Origin: Hofstenia miamia
Lineage: Eukaryota; Xenacoelomorpha; Acoela
Assembly (NCBI GenBank): GCA_004352715.1
Contig: SCFE01000024.1
Location: 759,998 to 791,106, forward strand
Direction of reading: 5' to 3'
Length of the DNA stretch: 31,109 nucleotides
A program made the translations under genes and the position numbers. The notes under the pieces were generated by a model. That model was not told the DNA's origin, ran no database searches, and was given only the letters and a program-made list of their open reading frames with translations. Shown here piece by piece: positions 21,683-30,265 of the stretch (positions within the stretch are counted from its first letter, which is position 1; every line of letters starts with the position of its first letter).

Positions 21683-22464
21683 TATACCAGAGTAGGATGG
21701 AATCAGAGAGACAAACAAGGTATAGGCAGACAGAAATGTGTGACAGAGAAGAGAACAACAAGTGGTTAAAGAACGCAGGACTGAAGAGAGAAACAGAAGC
21801 ACTGATAATGGCAGCACAGGAGCAAGCAATAAGAACAAACTGGGTGAAGAAGCATATAGACAGAAGAGTAGAAGTAAGTGATAAGTGTAGGCTATGTAAG
21901 AAAGAGGCGGAGACAGTAGATCATCTGATAGCAGGGTGTGAGAAGTTGGCACAGAATGAGTATAAGTTCAGGCACGACAAGGTGGGAAGAATGGTACACT
22001 GGAGTTTGAGCAGGCAGCATGGGTTAGAAGCAGGAGACAAGTGGTATGAGCACAAGCCACAGGGCGTCATAGAAAATGAGAAGGTTAAGATACTGTGGGA
22101 CTTCAACATACAGACGAGCAAAGTGATAGAAGCACGGAGGCCAGACATAGTAGTGGTAGACAAAGAGAAAAGATTAGGAACAGTGATAGACATAGCAGTA
22201 CCAAAGGACAGAAATGTAGAAAGCAAGGAGAAAGAGAAGATAGACAAGTACAGAGAGTTAGCAGAGGAAATAGAAAGGCTGTGGAAGTTAAAGAAAGTTG
22301 AAGTAGTCCCGGTAGTAGTAGGCGCACTAGGAGCAGTGAGTAAGAAGCATACGAGATACTTGGAGGAGTTGGGAGTACCAAAGTGGGGAGGAGCAGTAGC
22401 ACAGAAGGCAGCATTGTTAGGAACAGCTAGAGTCCTGAGGAAAGCTCTCAGACTCCCGAGCTGA
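21683..22464 (+). CDS. R4/Dong-like non-LTR retrotransposon ORF, copy B (zinc knuckle and endonuclease, 3' end intact)
   Basis: This is an open frame of 260 codons from the 16-N gap to TGA at 22462-22464. It starts in the linker after the reverse transcriptase. The zinc knuckle C-X2-C-X8-H-X4-C lies at 21885-21939, and the restriction-like endonuclease follows, with R-P-D at 22138-22146 and a second acidic D-I-A at 22189, that is P-D-X14-D. The DKYRELAEEIERLW helix and a VVPVVVGALGAVSKKH segment then follow. These are the hallmarks of RLE-type LINEs (R2, R4, Dong), which nick the target and prime reverse transcription there. A (TAA)n tract lies at each end, so the copy sits in a TAA microsatellite like classic Dong. 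Codons upstream of 21606 that continue the frame through TAA repeats are not part of the gene. The frame is intact, so the copy is young; the reverse transcriptase is missing, by 5' truncation or in the gap. Confidence 0.88.
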
Positions 22465-22491
22465 GAGGGATACCAGCATGAAGCTGTGAGA
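22465..22491 (+). other. Very short 3' UTR of R4/Dong-like copy B
   Basis: Only 27 bases (GAGGGATACCAGCATGAAGC then TGTGAGA) separate the stop codon from the (AAT)n tract. There is no AATAAA signal or poly(A). In RLE-type LINEs the 3' end is what the reverse transcriptase recognises, so here recognition would need this short segment and/or coding sequence. Confidence 0.75.
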
Positions 22492-22518
22492 AATAATAAT
22501 AATAATAATAATAATAAT
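22492..22518 (+). repeat. (AAT)n tract, 3' border of copy B
   Basis: Nine AAT units directly follow the element. They can be target microsatellite, target duplication, or a repeat tail added during reverse transcription; the sequence does not distinguish these. Confidence 0.95.
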
Positions 22519-23765
22519 GTTCTGATCGTGACATAATTTCACTCTTTCAAAGGCTCTTATTCTAATTTCATAATTTTGTTTGATGCTTAAAACAATTTGA
22601 GTAGATTTTACTACTAAGGTATGGCATGTGCCCGTACTATAGAAGCCCATGTCACATTGCCAATTTTAATTTTGCATGCTACATCCTGTTGCAAATTCGT
22701 ATGGTGTGCATTGTTAACATATTGTATATATTTTGGCTCAGATTTATGAAATAGCAAATGACAGAGGTATGTCAATTATTTTTAATTTTAGCTACTGTTA
22801 ATTAAACTACAATAATAACCATGTAAGGAGGAATTGCCATAATTATTGTATTATCTAGTTCATATATATATATATATATATATATACATATGAACCAACT
22901 AACAGAGATTTTACAGCTTGAATTTGAAATTTTGTTACGTTTTTTTGAAAGGTTATTTGAAGAGGCGCAACTGCCCCCTCCCAATTCCACCACCACTGGT
23001 TTAATTTTATCTATGCAATGCCCAAATTTAATGCAATTAGAGATAGTATACCAGCATGATTTTACACTTCTGTCTCTCTGTTGCAACTTAAATTTATTAG
23101 AAATTTCTTATAGAGTAATTGAAAATTTCCTTTTTTCTTGCATAACCGATTTCTTCGATGAGTTAGGGGCGGAATCCCTCCTAAATCAATGTTTCTCTAT
23201 CATACCTATAAATTAATAACCTGAAAGATTTTCAAATAAATGGACAATCAGGATTTACACCTTAGGACGATCCCATTCCCTGAAATTTTGGAATCACGCA
23301 CTTGATGAGTATATATAACAGGACCATTTTTTCAAAATCTGAGTAACTTAAATAGCATTTAATAATTATTTTTAAGTAATTAAGTCATTTTTGTCAGCAA
23401 CCAGGCAATATTTTTACCTTTGAAATCAATTAGCGAATATCAATTTTTATATGAAGCATTGATATTTCCCTGTTTACATTGCATATTTTTAGGAATACTT
23501 ATGCAGATTATATATAAATATATATATTTCAAAAATATATTAGAGTGCTACTTCAATATTTAATGACTAATTTAAATAAATATTTAATATCCATGCATTA
23601 TGCCACAGGAATCCACCCGCACGTACAACTATAGAGCAGTCTAACATGTGTTATATGTAAATTAGGTAAAATTTGTAGTGTTCAAAGCCTTAAGTTATTC
23701 AGATAAATATACAATCATTGGGCTACAAAATCTCCAAGCATTGAACAACCATTAATATTAAAATA
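22519..23765. other. Intergenic stretch with one unassigned 108-codon frame
   Basis: A (TA)n tract lies at 22862-22886. A plus-strand frame of 108 codons (22890-23216) starts just after it. It contains LQLEFEILLRFFERLFEEAQ and PPPNSTTTG, a leucine-rich composition and no known motif. No splice sites or promoter support it. It may be a real small gene, part of a mobile element, or chance. Confidence 0.4.
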
Positions 23766-23784
23766 ACAAAGCGATATCGCTTTG

Positions 23785-23785
<1 letters not shown>
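23766..23785. repeat. Perfect 20-bp palindrome beside (TA)n
   Basis: ACAAAGCGATATCGCTTTGT is its own reverse complement. It directly precedes the (TA)n tract at 23787-23817, which borders the mariner-like element. Confidence 0.9.

Positions 23786-23786
<1 letters not shown>

Positions 23787-23817
<31 letters not shown>
23787..23817. repeat. (TA)n tract, left border of mariner-like element
   Basis: About 15 TA units end directly at GGGTGATTATAAAG, the left terminus of the element. TA is the target of Tc1/mariner transposons. Confidence 0.95.
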
Positions 23818-23821
<4 letters not shown>

Positions 23822-24603
23822 GATTATAAAGTAATGCAAAATTTTAATTGGGTGCTATTTTTAGAATCACTGTAATTTCCAAAAATCGATTCATACTTAA
23901 TTGAAATTCATTTTTACCAAAATGAATTGTCATGATAAGCAAACTCGCATTGTAATAATAAAATGTTATTAAAGGTCTGATTGTTCAGCCACAGTCTCAT
24001 GACGATTACATAAACAAGAGCATGTTCCTCGACTTAGACCCATTTTCCATAACAACAATTACACGGTTAGTGAAGAAATTCGAAAAAGAAGGCACAGTTT
24101 GCGATTTGGCAAAGTGTGGAAGGCCATCTTTTGATGGCGAAACAGTGCTCCAAGTAAAAGATGAAATCAATAATCAGCAGAATTTATCTGGATTGGGATG
24201 CTCAAGCTCCTATACAGTTGCTCGTTCTCTTGGTATGCCACAAAGTTCTGCTTGGATAGTGCACACGTTACTGATTGGACAGGTTTCACTACAAAGCTCA
24301 TAATGCGACCATATTTCTTTGAGGAAACAGTGAACCAAAACAGCTAAGTTGAAATGTTACAAGCTCATATGATACAGCATCTACCAAAGAGAAGAAGAAA
24401 CTTCACATTTCAACTTGATGGTGCTCCACCATGTTCCAATATTCTTGAAAGACTACAACTGATCATTACTACTGGTGGTGATCATATAGCACATTCTTTG
24501 CAAAATTTATATATTTATTCATAAATGCCATGTTTTTGTGTGTCATTTAAATATAAAATATTGTTTCTTTATGATTTTTTGACTATCCATGTAGCCATCA
24601 CCC
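23818..24603 (+). mobile_element. Internally deleted Tc1/mariner-like element
   Basis: The left end is GGGTGATTATAAAGTAATGC, following (TA)n. The right end reads ATCACCC on the plus strand at 24597-24603, so the outer 7 bases are inverted repeats; beyond that the ends have diverged. The length of 786 bp is well below the usual 1.3 kb. The TA expected after the right end is not present, so that edge may be altered. A transposase relic lies inside. Confidence 0.65.
23922..24470 (+). pseudogene. Mariner-like transposase relic
   Basis: A start-like ATG at 23922 opens a short frame (KQTRIVIIKCY) ending in a stop. The next frame (24022-24303) carries helix-turn-helix segments: TRLVKKFEKEGTVCDL and CGRPS (24058-24135), then YTVARSLGMPQSSAW (24211-24255). 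After a deletion and frameshift come MRPYFFEETVNQN and FQLDGAPPCSNI (about 24303-24446). The DGAPPH-like block normally holds the second catalytic Asp; here Asp is kept at 24417-24419, but the usual His after APP is replaced by Cys. The first catalytic Asp region and the end after DGAPP are missing. Inactive. Confidence 0.7.
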
Positions 24604-24614
24604 GTGGTCCATTG

Positions 24615-24952
24615 TAGTGGTGTGCGGGCCGGCCCGTGGCCCGTGCGCTCGGGCAGGCCACGTGTGGGCTGAGATATTAACGGGCTGGCATAGAGAAGAA
24701 GTAAGTTTATTCTGTTTACTATATCTCAAAACACAATATCTCTGTTTACAATTATATTTGCTACATTCAAATTATAACTTTACTATATCTCAAATCTACT
24801 ACAGGTAAATTTAACAGCTGAGTGAACAGCTGATAGTAATTTTTTTATCGGGTCTGGAGTAATTTACAGGTACATAATGAAATCACGTGATTAATGTATA
24901 ATGCATGTGCGGGCCGACCCGGGCCGGAAAAATAGCGGCCCGCACATTACTA
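24615..24952 (+). mobile_element. Non-autonomous hAT-like element (338 bp) with 8-bp target duplication
   Basis: The left end TAGTGGTGTGCGGGCCGG matches the reverse complement of the right end, TAGTAATGTGCGGGCCGC. Flanking 8-mers are GTCCATTG (24607-24614) and GTCCACTG (24953-24960), a 7/8 match as expected for hAT insertion. GC-rich GGGCCG/CGGCCC words lie just inside both ends and the centre is AT-rich with no coding. The right 126 bp recur at 25731-25856 as part of the duplicated block. Confidence 0.75.
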
Positions 24953-25729
24953 GTCCACTGGTGTGAAATGAGTGGCATTGGCGGCCATCAGTCCCCACCA
25001 GTGGTCCACTGGTGGGAAAGCAGTGGCTGGAGTGGCAATTGCAGCCACGCATAGCGACCAGTGGACCACTAGTGACATCTGATTTACATTTAATCATAAA
25101 TAATATATGAGCTAATGCTTCCAAGTAAAATAATATTCATTATTATGCTTCTTAGATCTCATAAATATATAAAATTCATTGTGAAGAGCTTTTTTGCAGT
25201 TTTCTGTTTGCAAAAATTATAAGATATATGTGCAGAATGAAATTTCAAAATAATTTATTCATAATTATTAGCGGACCTTGAAATTAATGTCTGTATGAGT
25301 ACTTAAGATTGAGCTAAAGTTATTTTTAATTGTTGGAAAAATGTAATGTTCAAAAATTGCAATTTCTTCTGAAATTGAAAATTAAATATAAATTAGGTAT
25401 TTTTGTATCCTTGTTGTTATTGATTATAATAAAAAATTATTTTTTCATTGCCAAATTAATATCAATATAATTGGTAAGCGTGCTAGCATTTCTTCAACCT
25501 TGTGTTATGTAAATAGTAATGTTTAAACTCTTTATCAATATAAAAGTTTGCTGTTGTTACATTTGAGAGATTCACTCTGATGCCAAAATCGTATTTTTGC
25601 CACCACTTGCAGTTGGGCACCAAATCCACCCGCGTTTCTGCCACCAGTGCTTGGCTACGTGGGTATTTTATTGACAAATTAAATGTTGTATTACTTTATA
25701 ATCATCCTTTATATATATATATATATATA
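24827..25729 (+). repeat. 903-bp block, first copy (partner 25731-26633)
   Basis: Matches 25731-26633 at a constant offset of 904, with no difference seen. It ends in a (TA)n tract at the single N (25730). The second copy begins in the middle of the hAT-like element. Small frames inside, such as those at 25483-25677, recur in both copies and are not recognised as genes. Confidence 0.93.
24953..25075. repeat. Clustered inverted CCACTGGTG/CACCAGTGG motifs
   Basis: GTCCACTGGTG (24953), CACCAGTGGTCCACTGGTGG (about 24997-25016) and CCAGTGGACCACTAGTG (about 25060-25076) alternate in inverted orientation around GC-rich spacers of 30-45 bp with AGTGGC and GGCAATTGCAGCC words. This resembles abutting short hairpin elements. 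The cluster recurs in the second block copy at 25857-25979. Confidence 0.6.
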
Positions 25730-25730
25730 N

Positions 25731-26633
25731 CAGCTGATAGTAATTTTTTTATCGGGTCTGGAGTAATTTACAGGTACATAATGAAATCACGTGATTAATG
25801 TATAATGCATGTGCGGGCCGACCCGGGCCGGAAAAATAGCGGCCCGCACATTACTAGTCCACTGGTGTGAAATGAGTGGCATTGGCGGCCATCAGTCCCC
25901 ACCAGTGGTCCACTGGTGGGAAAGCAGTGGCTGGAGTGGCAATTGCAGCCACGCATAGCGACCAGTGGACCACTAGTGACATCTGATTTACATTTAATCA
26001 TAAATAATATATGAGCTAATGCTTCCAAGTAAAATAATATTCATTATTATGCTTCTTAGATCTCATAAATATATAAAATTCATTGTGAAGAGCTTTTTTG
26101 CAGTTTTCTGTTTGCAAAAATTATAAGATATATGTGCAGAATGAAATTTCAAAATAATTTATTCATAATTATTAGCGGACCTTGAAATTAATGTCTGTAT
26201 GAGTACTTAAGATTGAGCTAAAGTTATTTTTAATTGTTGGAAAAATGTAATGTTCAAAAATTGCAATTTCTTCTGAAATTGAAAATTAAATATAAATTAG
26301 GTATTTTTGTATCCTTGTTGTTATTGATTATAATAAAAAATTATTTTTTCATTGCCAAATTAATATCAATATAATTGGTAAGCGTGCTAGCATTTCTTCA
26401 ACCTTGTGTTATGTAAATAGTAATGTTTAAACTCTTTATCAATATAAAAGTTTGCTGTTGTTACATTTGAGAGATTCACTCTGATGCCAAAATCGTATTT
26501 TTGCCACCACTTGCAGTTGGGCACCAAATCCACCCGCGTTTCTGCCACCAGTGCTTGGCTACGTGGGTATTTTATTGACAAATTAAATGTTGTATTACTT
26601 TATAATCATCCTTTATATATATATATATATATA
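25731..26633 (+). repeat. 903-bp block, second copy
   Basis: Second copy of 24827-25729. It runs into a longer (TA)n tract and continues as unique sequence, so this copy probably represents the true junction. Confidence 0.93.
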
Positions 26634-26659
26634 CATGTATATATATATATATATATATT
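26615..26659. repeat. (TA)n tract with central ACATGT
   Basis: A palindromic (TA)n-ACATGT-(TA)n of about 45 bp. Confidence 0.95.
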
Positions 26660-28245
26660 AAAATTGTCAGTGCCGAAATTTATGTTTCAATCAAATGTCC
26701 AAATTTTATGCCGTGACAATTCTTCTAATATTTCGCAGACGATTCTACAAGGGGAAGTTTAACATTTCACTAGCGACACAAGTTCAAAATTTTTAAGAAT
26801 ACATCCTAAGCTCAATGTTTGTGATCAAAAACAGTTAAAAAATTAAAGGTCTTATACGTAATATTTTCACAATATATTCCATTTTTCTTGTCATGCGGTT
26901 ATTGATGTGATTGCTTACTAAACGAAACTTTTCCATGTAGTCGCTTGTTTTGCATGTAAACAATTTGTATCCCAAGCTTACAACAACTTTCACATTACTC
27001 TTACAGAGTATTCTGCATATTTATATAAATCAAAATTGAGATCGCACTAGATTATATATTTTTTGAAAAGTATATAAATATTCGAAATCCACTGACACAA
27101 ATTTTAAATTTCTGAACGCATCACTTATATTTATCATATCAATTTTTTTCCATTCCATAATAAATAAACTGCTTGGATTAGTTTTCAACAAATGCCTAGC
27201 ATATTTCAAATGATAGTACTTCATTACCTAAATTCTTTATGACAAATTTTGAAAAGCACACTTACCTATACATGGGTTCAATTACTCACATTTTTGAGAA
27301 TTTAATTAAAACGGATGAGATTTTAAGGGTACAACAGGTTTTTTAGCGTTAATACATTTGATACCATATTTTTATTTTTAAGTGTAATTTTAAGATAAAA
27401 TAACATTGAAAAATTAAATAAATTGTTGATATGCATATTTTCCAGAATTTCAATATCAAAGTTTGCTCTTAAGTCACTAAAATTTGGTTTGAAATTTGAA
27501 TTTTGAAATTTTTCAAAATTTGATTTGAAAATTTGAAATTTTTGTAAAATTTGAAAAATTGATTTAAAAGTTTGAAAATTCGAATTTGATTTGAATCCCG
27601 TGGTAGCCAATTCCTGTACACATTTCAGGAGAGAGGCCACATTTTTAGATTGTATCATTGCCTGAAATTATTACTAGTTGCTTTTGATTAATTAACATTG
27701 TATTTTTATAATTTTGCGCATATAATTATTAAAAATAATTGTTTTACATATAGGGAATTCATTTATTCAATGTTTCCACTGATCACACATTAAATTGTTT
27801 CCGTTTACATAAAGTTTAAACATCAAATTAACTTCATTGAAAATGTTGATGCATAATGCATGTAAAGTGTATTTATTCAGAAATCTGTAAGCAGAAAAAA
27901 TGATATTTTTCACTCGTAAAGAGTTTTTCTAACACGCAGTGCTTTGCATCAAAATTATGTTTAACAACTAACAATATTTTAACCAATTTCATTATACCCA
28001 AAGCTCACTGCTCAAAGTAACTATAATTACTTTGTTTTGAGGCAAGTACTCACAGAGATTCAGTTCTAGTCTGAACGTCATCAGTTCTCACTTATTGGTC
28101 AAATTTATAAAACACAATAACACTTTGGCTTAAATTGACATCAATTTCAAGAAACCCAAAAATCATTTAACCTGCGTCCATTATAATTTATTACTATGTA
28201 CTAAGCTAATGACAATACATTAATATTGTTTTCTCTCTATTGTAG
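26660..28245. other. AT-rich intergenic and upstream region of the transporter exon
   Basis: No gene is recognised. The low-complexity repeat at 27478-27600 is the only structure. The end, TTTTCTCTCTATTGTAG, is a strong splice acceptor, so the last part is probably an intron of the transporter gene's 5' UTR. Confidence 0.5.
27478..27600. repeat. Degenerate AAATTTGA-type low-complexity repeat
   Basis: Repeated AAATTTGA, TTTGAAATTT and TTTGAAAATT words without strict period over about 120 bp. Frames through it are artificial. Confidence 0.8.
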
Positions 28246-28574
28246 ACGTAGCCTAGAAAGGTCTTCAGTAAGAAAATGAATGTGGAGATCAAAACTGTTC
28301 TTAGGAATTGCTTACAAGCTATTGGCCTCGGCAGCACTATCATGCTTTTGTTTTTTGAAGGCATCTACATATCAATCATTGGTCCCATTTATCCACTTAG
28401 AGCAATAAGCAAACATGACGCATCACAAACAGTCGTAGCTCTAACATTAGCTATGGTTCCAGTTGGTCAGATTGCTGCAGCAATTTCTTTCCTCATTTTT
28501 GATGTAAAGAAATATATAAGAATTGTGTTTATTTGTGCAGGTATCTCCTCTGCGCTGGCCATCGTCGCATTTGG
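28246..28574 (+). CDS. First coding exon of a major-facilitator transporter, SLC18B1-like
   Basis: The acceptor TCTCTCTATTGTAG ends at 28245 and the donor TTTGG|GTAAAC starts at 28575, with ATG at 28276 after 30 bases of 5' UTR. The exon encodes 99 codons plus two bases (phase 2). Residues about 17-38 form a first membrane helix with GIYISIIGPIYP, 52-75 a second (LTLAMVPVGQIAAAISFLIF), and 80-99 a third. A short loop with DVKKYIR stands where MFS proteins carry motif A. The 'YSIIGPFFP'-like helix-1 ending and spacing match SLC18B1-type transporters, which in animals act as vesicular proton/polyamine antiporters. The exon covers only the first three of twelve helices; later exons are not visible before the window ends, so the first intron exceeds 2.5 kb. 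Another MFS family is possible. Confidence 0.7.
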
Positions 28575-28780
28575 GTAAACGATTTTGTAAAAAATTCAAT
28601 TGATCTACTTTAACCTTTCTAATTATTATTACAATTTGACTAAGTTTTTTAGCAGCGTTCTTGAGATGAGGAAATCTTGTTTGATATTCATGACATTTCT
28701 CAAGGATAATTTCATTTCTCACAGCACAATATCTTAATCCATAGTAGTATACATAAAACAGGGAATAACGCAAAAAAACG
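28575..28780 (+). other. Start of transporter intron 1
   Basis: Begins GTAAACG. No exon is recognised. Minus-strand frames across the exon are shadows of it. Confidence 0.5.
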
Positions 28781-28783
28781 CCT

Positions 28784-28867
28784 CTGATTGGTCGAGAGCT
28801 TATGACGTCACATGTCACGTGACAGATGATGAATATTGGAGGCAGGGTTTAAGTGCTGACTCAGCTA
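28784..28867. promoter_or_regulatory. Cluster of palindromic transcription-factor motifs (CCAAT, CRE, E-box, MARE/AP-1)
   Basis: Within 85 bp lie an inverted CCAAT box (GATTGG, 28786-28791), a perfect CRE palindrome TGACGTCA (28803-28810), GTCACGTGAC (28814-28823, containing the CACGTG E-box), a second ATTGG (28835-28839) and TGCTGACTCAGC (28854-28865), a near-perfect Maf recognition element with an AP-1 core. The patch is more GC-rich than its surroundings. It lies in the predicted first intron of the transporter. It could be an enhancer, an alternative promoter, or the internal part of a mobile element. Confidence 0.45.
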
Positions 28868-28908
28868 CTTAACAAATGTTGATTGACAGCTCACTAATTG
28901 AATTACAC

Positions 28909-29085
28909 AGCTCGCAAAGTGCTTTTTGACAGGTGGGGGTAAAATGTTAATGTATTTTTTGACAACTATCACTAATTGGTTTTTTAATTGATTTTATGGT
29001 GATTCATGTTAGGGCCAATTTTACGCTGTTTTGGTATGACTAATTTCATTTTCGCTTTTGTGATTTTCTATTGTTGGCTAATTTT
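28909..29085 (+). repeat. Haplotype-like repeat, copy 1 (partner 29087-29346)
   Basis: Shares about 94% identity with the start of copy 2 over 140 bp, for example TTTTTGACAACTATCACTAA, and the same last 28 bases, but lacks about 85 bp present in copy 2. It ends at the single N (29086). Confidence 0.85.
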
Positions 29086-29086
29086 N

Positions 29087-29346
29087 AGCTTGCAAAGTCC
29101 TTTTTGACAGGTGGGGGTAAAACATTAATGTATTTTTTGACAACTATCACTAATTGGTTTTTTAATTGATTTTATGATGATTCATGTTAGGATCAATTTT
29201 ACACTGTTTTGGTATGACTAATTTCACTTTGTTAATATCACAATTTATTGTGTACATTAGATCTCATTAATACTACCTCATTATAACATTAAAATCACTT
29301 GCATACATTACATTGCTTTTGTGATTTTCTATTGTTGGCTAATTTT
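29087..29346 (+). repeat. Haplotype-like repeat, copy 2
   Basis: Diverged copy of 28909-29085 with an extra AT-rich segment (about 29227-29312). Copies meeting at a one-N join and ending at the same word (GTTGGCTAATTTT) look like two alleles laid end to end. Confidence 0.85.
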
Positions 29347-30040
29347 ACAACCCTTTGTCGGATACACATATTATTACAAACTAATTTTCCATTACATGTA
29401 AAAACACAGAACGCAATGACAAACCACGCATATCAAATTTTTTCCATAATTTCGAGAAGCTTACACATACAATATAATTTGGGAAAACTCTCAAAACCAC
29501 ATTTCGCATTTTGTCAAAATTCACTGTTAACATGTTTATCATATAACGGTTTTTCAACCAATAATTATTTTTTCATAAGTTCAATGTATTTCCATTGGCT
29601 AGTCAATCTATATATTCACCTCATCTCATCAGATAAAATCATTATTTTTCTCTAACGCAATTTTGTCAAAACACATTTTCATTTACGTAAACAATATTTT
29701 CGTTACTAAGCAAACAAACTATATTTAAAACTAATTCGTTAATACATGTGGAAAATATTAAACATAGAAATTAAACAAAGAGATCGCATATTCACTATAC
29801 TTAAAGGCGCAATACATAATAAAACCAACCTATATTTTCGGAAAGAGTAAAAACACAAGCTATGTATAAAACCGAAATTCGCCTCCTAAAATTCTGCATG
29901 CAATTTTATTTTATTAATATAATTTATAGATACATTTCAAATATAATTATACACGTTTGCAGATTGTTACATCTTTTACCAACTTTTATACAGCTAACTT
30001 TTCTTTACACTCTCTTTTGGTTTATTTGATTTTTTTGGGT
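29347..30040. other. AT-rich intronic or intergenic sequence
   Basis: No exon or transposon is recognised. The frame at 29299-29655 has no motif and overlaps the repeat. This stretch is presumed to lie in the transporter's first intron. Confidence 0.4.
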
Positions 30041-30265
30041 TGTATACATTTGGTGACTGATTCATCTTTTATCAACTTTTCCACTTTGTTCACTTTTGTA
30101 CACATTTACTGACTGATACACATTCATCGACTCTCCATGTTTTTTACACGGTTGTACACATTTGGTGACTGATACACTTTTAGCAACTCACACAATTTTT
30201 CACTTTTTGTACACATTTGGTGACTGATTCATCTTTTATCGACTTACACACCATTGTTCAACTTT
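30041..30265 (+). repeat. 56-bp minisatellite, four degenerate units
   Basis: TGTACACATTTGGTGACTGA-like words start at 30041, 30097, 30153 and 30208, spaced 56, 56 and 55 bp. Each is followed by a T(A/T)CA...TTTTA(T/G)C(A/G)ACT segment. Units have diverged by 10-30%. Confidence 0.88.

Noticed and set aside
22103-22414. Minus-strand frame of 103 codons opposite LINE copy B
   Set aside because: Shadow of the endonuclease-coding strand.
24891-25124. 77-codon minus-strand frame, repeated at 25795-26028
   Set aside because: It runs through the hAT-like end and the inverted CACTGGTG motifs; repeat sequence, not a gene.
28447-28818. 123-codon minus-strand frame across the transporter exon
   Set aside because: It overlaps the exon with consensus splice sites on the plus strand and shows no motif.
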